DNA of 64,000 nt from Tetragonia tetragonoides (GCA_038025085.1 CM076139.1:45054807-45118806); one strand, 5' to 3'. Positions 22,001-34,550 are shown, counted from the stretch's first letter. Notes: a model not told the origin generated them from the sequence alone. Numbers and translations are program-made.

Positions 22001-22280
22001 TTATTTTACTGTAGGTAATTTGCTACAAAAAAAAAAAAAAAAAAAACAATAAGAAAAAGAAGGCCCTCTGAAACCTGGGCCAGGCCCAATGCTGGTCCAT
22101 GCTAATAAAAAAATGTGGGCTTACAAGACTTTTGGGAGTAAATCTGAGCCCAAAGCCAGGTTCCATTGGCCAATTTCAAAATCTCTCTCTCTCTCCAACA
22201 GAAACAAAATTACCGTCACAGACTCACAGACACGAGCTCATTTCCAGCAAAATTCCAGTAAACAGAAACGTAAATCATAA

Positions 22281-22324
22281 ATGGCAGCCCGTGTGCTCGT
22301 GAACGAACTCCAATTACCATAGAG
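22281..22324 (+). other. Possible first exon of a host gene, followed by a GTAAGT donor
   Basis: A C/T-rich leader (CTCTCTCTCTCTCCAACAG) precedes an ATG whose frame reads MAARVLVNELQLP and stops at TAG (22320-22322). Two bases later is a strong donor AG/GTAAGT (22323-22330). The copia element inserted 18 bases inside this putative intron. No convincing next exon was found to the right, so this may be a 5' UTR exon with a short upstream frame, or a gene fragment. Confidence 0.3.
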
Positions 22325-22342
22325 GTAAGTCCTATTTCATGT

Positions 22343-22637
22343 TGTTAGACATAATTAATCTTATATATTTATAATTCGATTTTTCTGTTTGTTAGAAAAA
22401 GTTTGTTAGAACAGTAACAGTTTGTTAGAGTTTCTGTTAGAGTTAGTTACCTAGGCTCTGTTTTTGCTTTGTTTGAGTTAGCTAATCAGTTGCTGTATAT
22501 AAGCTTTACCTACATTGTTTTCTGCATTCATTCATTCAATATACAACTGAGAATTCATCTCAGATTCTCTCATTCTCTTTCTCTCTCTAAAACACATTTT
22601 CTGTTTTGTTCTTGAGCTTAGTTGATCAACATCAACA
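22343..22637 (+). repeat. Copia element 1, 5' LTR
   Basis: 295 bases with TG...CA ends. It includes a candidate TATA region (CTGTATATAAGC, about 22493-22504) and a downstream TTCATTCATTCAATATACAAC leader. The 3' LTR differs at CTGTTAGAG/CTATTAGAG and TTTACCTAC/TTTACTTAC. Confidence 0.93.
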
Positions 22638-22890
22638 TGGTATCAGAGCATTGCTAAGCTCAAATCGAATACCTAAATCACCTCTAATCAGTTCATTTCA
22701 TCTTCGATTGTTTCGATTTGCTTCATCGACAATCAAGCTTTATAATCACAATCAATTTCATTTCATTTCTCGATTAATTGGTTTGTTCTTCGTCAATTAA
22801 TCACAGCTCAATCTGATTTAGGTATTCATTTTTCTTTTTCCTGCGATCGATTCACGTCAATATAATTGATCGAATTTCCTTTTATCCGCA

Positions 22891-25800
22891 ATGACAACTC
22901 AAGATTCTGGTTCGCAAGGCTCGAATTCTGGTTCAAATTCTATTGATCAATCTGATCCTTTATTTCTTCATCCTGCTGATCATCCTGGTTTATTATTGGT
23001 GTCGAAGTCTTTCGATGGCTCGAGCTTTGGTTCATGGAAGAAATCAATGTCAATAGCCCTGTCAGCGAAGAACAAGTTGTTTTTTCATCACTTCGAATTC
23101 TCAACCTTCTGCAACTGATACTAAGTATAATCAATGGAAGAGGTGCAACGATATGGTCACATCATGGATCTTGAATGTTTTATCTCAAGATATAGCTGAG
23201 AGTGTTCTTTATTCGGATTCAGCTCATGATATCTGGAAAGAACTTGAAGATCGTTATGGTCAAGCTAGTGGTGCCAAACTATTTCAATTAGAGAAAGATA
23301 TTCGTTTATCAGGTCAAGGTACGAATGATATTGCTGGATATTTCACCAAACTGAAGAAAAATTGGGATGAATTGAATACTTTATCTTCTCTGCCTGTTTG
23401 TTCTTGTGGTGCTGCACAAGTTTTCCAGAAGTTCAATGAAGATCAGCGTCTTGTTCAATTCCTCATGGGACTCAACAGTGATTACAATCACATTAGAGGT
23501 AATATTCTAATGATGAAACCTCTTCCCTCTATAAGTCAGGCATATGCCTTATTATCTCAAGAAGAGAAGCAAAGAGAAGTCCATGCTTCTTCACAGTTTG
23601 TCAATGATTCTGCATCTATGTATGCGTCAAATCACAATCAAGATACTCAGCAGAATATTCAATTTAATCAAAGTCAGAAACAAAATCTGATGGCAAAAAG
23701 AATTATCTGCAATCATTGCACGAAGCCAGGGCATATTGCAAGTAAATGTTATAGACTTGTAGGTTTTCCTAAAGATTTCAAGTTCACTAAGAATAAGAGA
23801 TTTGCTAATAATGCAATGAATGAGCAATATGACAATGTTTCTCAATCTGGAGAGGATTTCTCGCACAATGCCTCACAAAACTGGAATTTATGCAATACTG
23901 TCAATGCAACTCAAACTGCTCCTGAAACTCAAGGTTCTCAGTCCTGGAATTCTGGTAATAATAACCAGAATATTTCTCAAGCTCAATTTACTCAACTCAT
24001 GTCTATGATGAGTAATCTGCAAGCCAGTAGTAAATCTACTGATCAAACTGGAGCTCACAGCAATTATTCTTATTCTGGAGGTCTCAACATTATTCCTGCA
24101 GGACCTACTGGTCAGGCCTTCACAGCTGCTAATTGCTCAGGTATAAAAGCTTGCTCTTCTCATACATTTACTGGTAAATGTGTTTGCTGTAATTGTTGGT
24201 CAGTTGCTGATTACACATGGATCATTGACACTGGTGCCAGTGATCATATGTGCCACAATGAAAATCTGTTCATCCAAACACAAACCCTACCTAAAGCATA
24301 TCATGTCACTTTACCTAATGGTCATGTTGTTAGTGTGCATAAAATTGGTTTTGTGCGCATTCATCTTGACATTATTCTGCATAATGTGCTTCATGTTCCA
24401 CAATTCAAGTATAATTTGCTCTCAATAGGCAAATTATGCAAACAAGCTTTCTCTTATGCCATTTTCACTAATTCTAAATGTTATTTTCAGGGCCCTTCAA
24501 TGAAGAGGCCACTGGAACTTGGTGATGTTCACTCAGGGCTGTATTTGCTGCAACATAAGCATGTTTCTCAAGCTCAAACACAACTCAGATTTCCTACATC
24601 TCATAATTCAAACTCTGTTCAGTTAGACAATGCATGTAATCTAGCTGATTTTTCTCCTACAAATAAACATGTTCCTAGCTCTTCTCAACTGTTTAATGTG
24701 GCTAATTCAGTTGATGAATCTATGATTTCTTCTTTTGTACAAGAAGCTTTGTGTAATTCTGTTAGAAATAATGAAAATGGTCATATTTGGCACCAAAGAT
24801 TGGGTCACTTACCTTTATACAAGCTCAAACAACTCTCATTTTTTCCTGACAATTCCATTGATGCTATTAAATGCTGTGATATTTGTCCAAAAGCTAGACA
24901 GCATAGGTTACCTTTCCCTCTCAGTCAAACACAATCCTCAAACCTTTTCGACCTTGTTCATGTTGATGTCTGGGGACCTTATCATACAGCTACCCATGGA
25001 GGTTATCACTACTTTCTGACAATAGTTGAGGATTTTAGTAGAGCTACTTGGACTCACCTTCTCAAAACTAAGAGTAATGCCTTCCCTCATCTCCAAACCT
25101 TCACTGAAATGGTTTCCACTCAGTTCAATGCCAAGATTAAAACCTTTAGGACTGACAATGCTCTTGAGCTAGGATCAAGTAGAGAAGCAACTGCATACTT
25201 TCAGTCTAAGGGCATTTTACATCAGACCAGTGTTAGAGATACACCTCAGCAGAATGGTGTAGTTGAAAGGAAACATCAACATCTCCTAGAAACAGCTCGA
25301 GCTCTCCTTATTCAATCACAATTACCTGTAATTTTTTGGGGTGATTGCATCCTCACAGCTACCTATCTCATTAATAGGTCTCCAATGAAAATTCTTCACA
25401 ATAAATCACCTTTTGAGCTCTTGTTTGGTCATCCACCTTCCTACTCTCATCTCAAGTCCTTTGGTTGTTTATGTTATGCTTCCACTCTTAGACAAGGTCG
25501 TGACAAGTTTCAACCAAGAGCCTCACCATGTATCTTCCTGGGTTATCCTCTAGGGAAGAAAGCTTACAAGCTATATAATCTTGATACACACAAAATTCAG
25601 ATGTCCAGGGATGTTATCTTCCAAGAAACATCCTTTCCTTCTCTTCAACACACAGATTCTTTTCTTCCTTTTTCTTCTCAAACATCATTTGAATTCCATG
25701 ATCTCTCATCTCCCTTTTCATCATCCAGTCAGTCAGTTCCTCCTACTTCATCTCCTAATCACATTTCACATCCATCCCCTCCTCCATCTTCATCTCCTCT

Positions 25801-27622
25801 TCCTTCTCCTTCTTCTCCTCCAATCACTTCATCACCTTCCACTCATGCTCCTCATCTCAGAAGGTCTGTTAGATCTACTCAACAACCTCTTTACCTAGGT
25901 GATTATGTTTGCAGTCATGCAGCCCTGGCATCCTCTAATTCTGATATTGCTTGCATACATGCTTGTCCTCATACTTTAACCTCATCATTTTCTATTCCCA
26001 ATCATATTTGTTTTTCCACTCTTTCACCATCTAATCAGCAATTGCTTAACATTACTAATGAATTACATGAGCCTGCAAATTATGAGGAAGCTGCTGGCAT
26101 ACCTGCTTGGCAGAATGCTATGCAACAAGAGTTTTCTGCTCTTGAAGATAATGACACATGGGAAGAGGCTATTTTACCTAAGGGTAAGAAGCCTATCAGT
26201 AGCAAATGGGTATATAAAGTAAAAAAGCATGCAGATGGTACCATTGAGAGGTATAAAGGAAGATTAGTCATCAAAGGTTGCACTCAAAAAGCTGGCATTG
26301 ATTACACTGAAACATTTTCTCCAGTTGTGAAAATGACAACTATTAGGAGCCTTATTGCTACTGCAGTGAAGTTGCAATAGCCTATGCAATAACTAGATGT
26401 CAATAATGCTTTTCTGCATGGAGATTTGGATGAAGACATTTACATGAAACCCCCTCCTGGCTTGACTTTATCTGATCCTACTAAAGTTCTGAAATTGAAG
26501 AAATCTCTGTATGGCCTTAAACAAGCTTCTAGGCAATGGCATGCTAAAATTTCTACAGCATTAAGGTCACGAGGATATATTCAATCCAAGAATGATTATT
26601 CCCTGTTCTATAAGGCAATGGGAAAGAGTATCATTTTTGTAGCTGTTTATGTGGATGACATTTTACTCACTGGAAATCACTTGGAGGAAATGAATGCCTT
26701 GAAAGATTTTCTGCATTCCACATTCAAGATAAAGGATTTAGGCTCTTTGAATTATTTTCTTGGCATAGAAATCATACAAGAATCTCATGGTGTGATTATG
26801 ACCCAGAGAAAATTTGCAGCTGAATTATTAAAGGAATTTGATCATCTGCATGTTGCTCCTGCACACTGTCCTTTGGAAACTAATCTGAAACTGAGACCTG
26901 ACTCTGGCAAGCCAATTGCAGATCCCAGTTTATACAAAAAATTGGTTGGCAAGTTGAATTACTTGACAAATACAAGGCCTGATCTTGCTTATGCTGTCCA
27001 ATTCTTAAGCCAATTTATGCAGGATCCAAGAGAACCTCACTGGCAAGCAGCCCTGCATACCCTGAGATATTTGAGCAAAGATTATTCTAAAGGCATTTAT
27101 CTCAATGCCTCTTCTGATTTAACTCTTGAAGCCTATTGTGACTCAGATTGGGCTTCCTGTCCCAACACAAGGAGGTCTGTAAGTGGCTATTTCATCCTTT
27201 TAGGTGGTAGTCCCATTTCTTGGAAAAGCAAGAAACAAGCAACTGTTTCTTTAAGCTCTGCAGAAGCTGAATACAGGTCCATGCGCAGGGTTACAGCAGA
27301 ACTTGCTTGGCTTACCAGACTGTTACATGAGTTTACAGTACCTGCCATTGTTCCTGTACCTCTTAAATGTGATAGCCAAGCAGCTATCTATATCGCCAGG
27401 AATCCAGTTTATCACGAGCGCACCAAACATATTGATCTTGATTGCCATTTTGTGAGAGAAAAATTGCAAGATGGTCTGATCAGTCTATCCTATGTGCCAA
27501 CCCAAAACCAATTGGCAGATATATTCACCAAGAGCCTCTTAGGACCCCTTCATCATAATTTGCTCTCCAAGTTGGGGATGTTATCACCCTCCAACTTGCG
27601 GGGGGGTGTTAGACATAATTAA
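22891..27622 (+). pseudogene. Copia element 1 gag-pol polyprotein, interrupted
   Basis: Gag opens at ATG 22891 ([12 protein letters not shown]). The frame shifts by one base in a T-run near 23080, then stays open from 23117 to 26377. Domains in order: UBN2-type gag; zinc knuckle [14 protein letters not shown] (nt 23709-23750); protease [11 protein letters not shown] (about 24222); GAG-pre-integrase [12 protein letters not shown]; integrase D-D-E core with HVDVWGPY and [13 protein letters not shown] with [20 protein letters not shown] and YVDDILLTGN; RNase H with CDSDWASCPNTRRSVSGYF and the tail [13 protein letters not shown] at 26378-26380 and TAA at 26390-26392 split RT just before LDVNNAFLHGD. 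Catalytic residues of each domain are still readable, so damage is slight and recent. Confidence 0.93.
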
Positions 27623-27901
27623 TCTTATATATTTATAATTCGATTTTTCTGTTTGTTAGAAAAAGTTTGTTAGAACAGTAACAGTTTGTTAGAGTTTCTA
27701 TTAGAGTTAGTTACCTAGGCTCTGTTTTTGCTTTGTTTGAGTTAGCTAATCAGTTGCTGTATATAAGCTTTACTTACATTGTTTTCTGCATTCATTCATT
27801 CAATATACAACTGAGAATTCATCTCAGATTCTCTCATTCTCTTTCTCTCTCTAAAACACATTTTCTGTTTTGTTCTTGAGCTTAGTTGATCAACATCAAC
27901 A
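27607..27901 (+). repeat. Copia element 1, 3' LTR
   Basis: Second 295-base LTR, directly after the polypurine GGGGGG. It ends CATCAACA and is followed by the CATGT target duplication. Confidence 0.93.
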
Positions 27902-28226
27902 CATGTTCTAAGATTTTACCAACATAGACGTCTTCCTTTTTTTTATTATCGAACTTTCTATGTTAGTTTCCATGTTTTGTTGTTGTGATGAACGAATTTG
28001 AATTAAGCTGCTCAAATGATTATAGTAGCAAATGTGCTTATATGATTGATGAAAGCGATGCAATTCACTATATGGTATTGGGCTTTGGTGATTTTGGTGC
28101 TATCTACCTTTAGCTTATTCTGTCCATATTAATTGGACATTGTCCTTCAATTTTTAGTTGCAGAGAAAGATGAATATTTGTATTAATGTAAAAAATAAAT
28201 ATATAATGGCCGGATGACAAAATTAA

Positions 28227-28447
28227 GGGCGCATTTGGTCTAGTTCCTACGAATTTCAACTTCTCCCACATTTGTTTTTCCTTACCCCATTTTCATCCAC
28301 TCCCGCCTCCACTGAGAATTTACAAATTGTAGTTTTATTTCAACTTTTGAGTAGTTAGAAGTGGAGGGGGAGTAGATGAAAATGTGGTGAGTAAGAACAA
28401 ATGTGGGAGGAGAAGTAGAAGTTGGAAATGTTAGGCCAAACGGGCCC
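28227..28447. mobile_element. Tourist-type (PIF/Harbinger) MITE
   Basis: Inverted arms of about 95 bases each: GGGCGCATTTGG at the left, CCAAACGGGCCC at the right, with ACTTCTCCCACATTTGTT, CATTTTCATC and CTCC words mirrored inside. The flanking TAA on both sides (28224-28226 and 28448-28450) is the Harbinger target. Length 221 bases, non-coding. Confidence 0.85.
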
Positions 28448-28829
28448 TAAGTATTGTGAAAAGCCGTCCTATGGGGGGACGGGTGACTTTTATGAAGTCT
28501 ACAAGTCATCCTTATTTTTCCACAAAAGTCATCCCGTCCCACCATTGGAAGGTCTTATACAAGTTTTTAGTTTTTGTGGGATGAACAAACTTCTTGAGCA
28601 TACAACATGGTGTGGCTGGAGGCCTTAAGTTCAGGTTGTGATGGGAAAAGTGAAGATGGTATTAGACTATTAGTATTACACAATGTTGTAATCTTTTGTC
28701 TGGTATAGAGTTATATAGGAATAAATAATTGATTCAGCCCCATGTCAGATTTTAACTGTTTTATGAGGAGTGGATTACTAGACTTGTGCTTGACAATGAT
28801 AAGACTGTCAAGCTTATCAAACCGAGTAT

Positions 28830-29300
28830 TGTTAGCACTCCATGGGTGAAATTTTGTATCAAGGTCAACTTCGATGGGTCTTTTAAGAATGGGAAGGTAG
28901 CTGCTGGTTTTATTAACATCTGAGATGTCAGATGTATGGGGAAAGTTGCTAAAGGCGAACTTAGGTAAATCACATCAATTAGTAAAACCTTGATTATGGT
29001 TAGAAACTCAACTACTATGAGGAATGGAATCATAAGAGACTTTGCTTTGGGTTATAAAAAAATCCAGTTGAAGTTGATTATGCAATAGTTTTCAAGCTAC
29101 AAGGTGAAGTTAAAATATAAGTTGGGAAATCATATTAGTTTTGGATGCTAGAAGATTATGAGGTAAGTGCTCTGAAGTTGTTGTGACTTGTGAATGTATC
29201 GACGAATTGGCTAAGCAATTAGGTGTCTGCTCCATTGACAAGCTGCCAATAGCCATTTATTGTCTTGATTTTCATATGTTCAATGTTCTTTCATGATTTA
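28830..29300 (+). pseudogene. LINE RNase H relic
   Basis: Conceptual plus-strand reading gives WVKFCIKVNFDGSFKNGKVA, then AGFI, RNGIIRDFALGY and, after frame and stop damage, CECIDELAKQLGVCSIDKLP. This is the order of a LINE-type RNase H (D/E/D core with a closing LAKLG-like block). Several stops interrupt it. No target duplications or tail were found, so it is an old fragment. Confidence 0.6.
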
Positions 29301-29656
29301 TGCTTGGATTCTGATCAAAATCAACATGTGAAAATATCTTTCAAAACAAAAATAAACTGTTTGCCCTTTCCTTAGTAAAGATGATATTGTCATTTTGTAG
29401 GAAAACTATACTTGATCACTGATATGGGTGAAAGTTTGATATGCCTACAAATTTGCTTCATGCTTGGAATTAGATATATTAAGATACAAATATGTCCTGC
29501 TGTACAAAAATAGCCTTATCCAACTCTGTCTGATTCTCTAATTCTGAAGTTTCCGGATGATTCCTCGCTAGCCAATGTCTTGGCTGTCGTTTTCTCTTTA
29601 AGACCTAGGCACATAGCACACAGCATCTTATGTGTATTGTTAAGGCAGAGATGTGT

Positions 29657-31102
29657 TCATATGTTTTGCGTCTTCTGTGCTTCTTCTGTTGGTGATTTTT
29701 CCTTTGCTTCTCTTTCATTTGCAGCGTTCATGGCAGCTTCTTCCTTAACCAACTCAAGGGCACGGAGCAGACTCTGTAGAGAGGTTGTGGTGACATCCCC
29801 AGAAGACGTCTTGGGCATTAAATTTTCCGCAACATCCGCTGGGGTAATCCTAGTCTCATCCAGCAGTTTCTCAATGCTGTAAAACAGAGGATGTGACTCA
29901 ATTTTGAGGTAATTCTTGGCCAGAATCTTGAACGCTTCATAGCTGCAGTATGATAACTCGATGTGCTTATCCATCCTTCCCCTCCGAATCAAAGCCGGAT
30001 CAAGCTTCTCCACATAGTTGGTCGTGAAGACAATAAGCCTCTCCCCTCCACAAGCTGACCATAGCCCATCAATGAAGTTCAAAAGGCCGGAGAGGGTAAC
30101 CTTGCTTGGACCAGTTTCCTCCTCTTTTGCCAGTTTCTTCACTGGGTTTTCCTCTCCCTCTTCTTCGTTCGCTTTCACCCTCCTCTTCCTTCGTTGCCCT
30201 GTGAGCTCGAGTGAGCAGTCAATATCCTCAATGACTATAACCGACTTGCTTGAGGTCTCTATCAGTAGCCTTCTTAACTCAGTGTTATCCTTGACAGCAG
30301 TTAGTTCGAGATCATATATATCATACCCCAAGAGATTCGCCATGGCAGCAATCATTGTCGATTTTCCAGTCCCTGGAGGGCCATAAAGGAGGTAACCTCG
30401 TTTCCAAGCCCTTCCAATTCGTGCATAGAAATCTTCCGCTTTACTAAATGTTAATAAATCATCCATGATTTCCCTCTTCTTATCTGGCTCCATTGCCAAT
30501 GTCTCAAATGTTGCAGGATGCTCTAACACAACATGGCTCCATTGAGCTCCATTGTTTGTATACAGCTTCCTTTGCCTGTTCCTGACCTTAATAGCCTTGC
30601 CCTCTTTTATGACAAAATTCAAGTAAGGTCCAAGCATGAGATCCCGGTTTTTCTTATGGAAAGTGAGCTTGTAATACCTCTTCTCATCAGAAACAGGATT
30701 GAATGAAAATGTGGGCGGTTTGTTGACATTTTTGCCAAATGCCCACCAAACTTTAAACCCTTTATACTCATCAGCCACCTCTTCATGATCATCCATGCTA
30801 AGAGCTAAGGTTTGGTTGTTTCTGAGCATATCGGCCTTGAGCCTTCGAGCTTGCTTACACGAGTTCGAGCTGAGGTAGTTTTCGATAGCCATGTAGGCTT
30901 CACTCCGCATAAACCTCTCGCCTGTCGACTCATAGAATGTGATTTGGATGTAAGGGTAAACGAAGGTGAACAACCTTTGTGAGTATTTCTCGGCATAACT
31001 ACGAAAGTGATGAGGGAAATATTGCTGAAACATTGCCCAGACAAACATTAGGCTCGCAAGTACTGAACCAAGGTTAGCCAACATGTCTTTTGCTCCTGCC
31101 AT
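29657..31102 (-). CDS. AAA-ATPase, ASD/BCS1-like, intronless (locus A)
   Basis: One uninterrupted 481-residue frame, near the usual 470-530 for the family. Order: N-terminal membrane anchor (residues about 8-27, LANLGSVLASLMFVWAMF), AAA-associated domain (about 28-125, with ITFYESTGERFMRSEAYMAI), linker KVRNRQRKLYTN (172-183), AAA core with Walker A GPPGTGKST (241-249), Walker B VIVIEDID (287-294), charged insert (302-333), sensor TTN (360-362) and arginine finger block ALIRRGRMD (370-378), then a charged tail. Such proteins form ATP-driven hexamers anchored in mitochondrial outer or ER membranes, and several are stress-induced in Arabidopsis. A TATATAAA lies about 57 bases upstream. Unlike its neighbours it has no intron. 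Confidence 0.93.
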   Translation of the reverse strand: MAGAKDMLANLGSVLASLMFVWAMFQQYFPHHFRSYAEKYSQRLFTFVYPYIQITFYESTGERFMRSEAYMAIENYLSSNSCKQARRLKADMLRNNQTLALSMDDHEEVADEYKGFKVWWAFGKNVNKPPTFSFNPVSDEKRYYKLTFHKKNRDLMLGPYLNFVIKEGKAIKVRNRQRKLYTNNGAQWSHVVLEHPATFETLAMEPDKKREIMDDLLTFSKAEDFYARIGRAWKRGYLLYGPPGTGKSTMIAAMANLLGYDIYDLELTAVKDNTELRRLLIETSSKSVIVIEDIDCSLELTGQRRKRRVKANEEEGEENPVKKLAKEEETGPSKVTLSGLLNFIDGLWSACGGERLIVFTTNYVEKLDPALIRRGRMDKHIELSYCSYEAFKILAKNYLKIESHPLFYSIEKLLDETRITPADVAENLMPKTSSGDVTTTSLQSLLRALELVKEEAAMNAANEREAKEKSPTEEAQKTQNI

Positions 31103-31158
31103 ATTGATCAGTTTTCCTGGCTGAAATTTATGTTGGTTTTTGGTTTCTCTGTAATCAG

Positions 31159-31167
31159 TTTATATAT
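31159..31167 (-). promoter_or_regulatory. TATA box of AAA-ATPase locus A
   Basis: Minus-strand ATATATAAAC, about 57 bases before the ATG at 31102. The position suits a short 5' UTR. No other element is claimed. Confidence 0.5.
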
Positions 31168-32541
31168 TGCTTGCAGGATTTTTGTTATTGATGGGTTGAT
31201 GCAGTGTCACAGTGTGTGGTTTTGTGTTTGCTTCGTCGGTGGGATTTAAGTCGGCCAAAGGTAAGCTGTTTGTACTTGAACTTTGTTTAAGGTGGGCATT
31301 TGTACACATGGTCCCAATGTAGATTTTTCCTTATGGTCAATCTGCCATGAAAATTACTTTTTAAGTCTTGGATTTTTTTTGTTCTGTTGCTACTTATTAT
31401 TTAATACTTAGCTCCTAATTTATTTGACTTTAGTGAAGTTATATTTTCATTTTCTGGGGATTTTGCAAATTAAATAAAACAAAATTGAATAAAAAAAATG
31501 TGTCAAAATTAAAATTGGCTTGTGCATTTGGCTGGAAACTCTAACGTTTGGGCCTGATTTTTAAAATAACCTGTATATGGAAAATGATATAGAAATACTA
31601 GGAAGAAAGTAATTTCTTGTCGATCCTCCACAATAAAAAAAAAAGGATTAAAAAAATAAAATTTGTGTGGCGTTTAAGATTTAAACATTTGGCAGCATCA
31701 TTGATTAGCTCAAGGGGAAATTTAGAAATATGGTGTCCCAACGAGAGAAGAAATATTTGGGAAGCAAAGGCATAGGAAGTCATGAGGTAACTTCTTGGAC
31801 TCTTGCTTCATTGTTGGGAAACTGACTGTACAAACTCCGTGTGATATGAATGTAGTATTGTTTTCTTCCTGACTAAGCATTAAGCGTCATGGTCAGTATT
31901 TGTCTCAACGTTTGCATACCCGGTTTATTACTTCGTGGGTAAGAGAGCATTAGTGTTTGCATCCTCCCATGGTCAACGATGACGAGATCATCCAAGATTT
32001 TTAACAACCAAGACCACTAGTGTCTAGTGGCCTAAACATAGAAGCTTTGTCTTGATATATGATTGGCTACGACGTACTGGTCGAGTTGTATCATACAACT
32101 CGATCAGTAGGTTGTATTGAGTACTAAGGAGAGTTTAGCTTGTAAATTTCGAGCTTTCATCATTCTTTGGGTTCAATTTATCTTCTAGAGCTTAAATTTG
32201 GACTCGAGTTCATAATATTTACACACAATAAAACATTGTTGGTGAGATCAAAAATAGAAATAATAAATAATTTTTTTTTTTTGTTGGTATCTAAATGAAT
32301 CTCTATGTAACATTCAACAACCATACGGCCTGATGAGTTGATCTTGCTGATCATAATCAGTTTCAGCTTTCTGTCTTTGAACTTGAAGAAAAATAAGGGA
32401 AGCTATAATTCACAAAGGTTTCTTGATTAATCCTTTATCATTGTAAATCTTATTTAACAGCAAACAAAAGCCAAACTTTTCTGTTCATATAAAGTTTTGT
32501 TCATAATTTATGAAATGACTTCATAAAATCTACTAGCTAGT
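31168..32541. other. Intergenic spacer between AAA-ATPase loci A and B
   Basis: About 1.4 kb of AT-rich sequence, with the promoter of locus A at the left and the 3' flank of locus B at the right. No gene or clear transposon was recognised. Confidence 0.5.
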
Positions 32542-34550
32542 TCAACCATGCTCTCCCACCATCAATTTCTGTGCTTCCTTTGCCTCCTCAATAGCTTGTA
32601 TCACAGCCTTGAACCGCTTTTCTGGAACCTCATTACCGCTCTTTGGCAACAATTTTTCTGCCACATCTGCTGGAGTAATCTTAGTCTCTTCCAAAAGCTT
32701 CTCGATCTGGTCGAATAGGGGGTGGGACTCCAAGTTCAAGTAATTCTTCACCAATATCTTGAAAGCCTCAAAGGTGCAGTAGGACATCTCGATGTGCATG
32801 TCCATCCGCCCTGCTCTAATCAAAGCTGGGTCTAGCTTGTCAATATGGTTGGTGGTGAAGATAATGATCCTTTCTCCTTCACAAGGCGACCATAACCCGT
32901 CTATGAAGTTCAGAAGCCCGGAAAGGGTAACCTCGCTTTTGCTTTTGGTCACGCTCTCACCATCATTCTTGCTTTTCTGATCAAAGCCGCTCTCCTTTTT
33001 AGTATCATCCTTCTCTTCATCGTCCTTAGTCTGTTCCTCCCTCTTGCCCGTAATAGGAAGGGAGCAGTCGATATCTTCAATCACAATAAGTGCTTTCCCT
33101 TTCGTGTTAATCAACAGGGTCCGAAGCTCAGTATTGGTCTTCACAGAAGTCAGCTCAACATCATACACGTCGTAACCCAACAAATTTGCAATGCAAGCAA
33201 TCATAGTCGATTTCCCTGTCCCTGGAGGCCCGTACAGGAGGTAACCTCGCTTCCAGGCCTTGCCAATTTTCTTGTAATAGTCTCTAGCCTTGCTGAATGT
33301 TATCAAATCTTCAATAATCTCCTCCTTCTTCACAGGGTCCATTGCGAGGTTGTCGAATGTGGCGGGATGCTCGAACTTGATCTCGCTCCAAAGTCCGCTC
33401 TTACAGTCCTGCCATTGGCTACGTGGATTGTTTGTGTACAGGTTCCTCTGTCTCCTCCTGTTCTGAACGTTTTCTCCCTCATCCATAATGTATCTGTTTT
33501 AACATACAATCACATAGGCTTATTTGGTATTAGTATTTGAATATAAGCCTACAACATTTGATCAGATCGGATTTTCATGAGCTGATCACTAATCAATTAA
33601 TGTCACATAAAATCAGAGATCAGTTCATAATCACTAGTACAAACCAATTAAACAGAGATTATTCATATATGTTGCATCGAAACCTTATTGCAAGCGTTTA
33701 CTGATGTTTGATACTCCTAGCTTAGTTTGTTCTGAAATTGTTACCAAGTTAGTAGAAATCACATTAGTTAGGTGTACTTTTTTTCTATATCTGTCTATAC
33801 ATAGTAATCTTCAGTACAACAACTTTTCGATCAGTAACAATGGCAAATTTGTGGAAGTAAAATATTTAGACATGGACACATGGTCAGAGTTGTTTGCATG
33901 AAAAACATGAATTACAAAGAGTTATTTGTATGAAAAACATGAATTACAACTGTAATATACTGTGATGTGTAAATACAGTAGATTTTAAGGGAAAGAATTG
34001 AAAACCTCAAGTATTTGTTCATGATTAGGTCCCGGTGTTTGGGGTGGAAGGTGACAGTAAAGAAGCGTTTCTCATTGTTTCCAGGGCCATAAGAGATGGT
34101 CTTCTTGCTAGGAGCTTCTTTACCAGAAGTCCAACGTACCCGAATGCCCTCGAACACCTCACCAACCTGCTTCTCATCCACAAGGTTGAAAACAAGCGAC
34201 TTAGTAGACTTGTTATCGGCTGTACCCCCCTTGAGGTGCATGGCAAGGGCGGTGCCAGGTCGCGAGCTCAGATAGCTCTCGATGGCAGCATAGGCCTTGC
34301 TCTTTTGAAACCATTGATTCTTTGTAGACTCATCATAGAAGGTGATATGAGCCTCACGGCGAAAGTAGGCCACTAGGCGCCATAGCTGCTTGTTAATGTA
34401 ATGATTGATGACTTGGGGGAAAAACTGGTTGATTGTTGCCAACATGAACATCATCTTCATTAGATTTGTGCTTAATTTTCTTTTTTGTGTGAGCTGATCA
34501 TTGTTTGAGCCTAAATTACCTGCTAATGCTGTTGTTGATTCGCTAAACAT
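32542..34550 (-). CDS. AAA-ATPase, ASD/BCS1-like (locus B), two exons
   Basis: Exon 1 34550-34006, exon 2 33493-32542; the junction AG/GTTTTC ... AACAG/A joins KYLR to YIMDEGENVQ and keeps frame (498 residues). N-terminal hydrophobic stretch (about 28-45), AAA-associated domain (FRREAHITFYDESTKNQWF, KSKAYAAIESYLSSRP), Walker A GPPGTGKST (270-278), Walker B IVIEDID (about 318-324), an acidic-basic insert (KREEQTKDDEEKDD...), sensor TTNHID and arginine block ALIRAGRMD. The C-terminus ends KLMVGEHG. All catalytic motifs are intact, so it is probably functional. Closest visible relative is locus C. The TATA box is 76 bases upstream. Confidence 0.9.

Larger units (their letters stand above)
22343..27901 (+). 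mobile_element. Ty1/copia retrotransposon, recently inserted
   Basis: Two 295-base LTRs (22343-22637 and 27607-27901), starting TGTTAGACATAATT and ending CATCAACA, flanked by a perfect 5-base duplication CATGT (22338-22342 and 27902-27906). The primer binding site TGGTATCAGAGCA (22638-) pairs with initiator tRNA-Met. A purine tract GCGGGGGG precedes the 3' LTR. The LTRs differ at two positions only by eye, so insertion was recent. Order gag, protease, integrase, RT, RNase H is the copia order. The coding region has one frame change and two nonsense codons. Confidence 0.95.

Noticed and set aside
30018..30386. Plus-strand 122-codon frame inside AAA-ATPase locus A
   Set aside because: Antisense of the conserved ATPase core; Ser-rich shadow.
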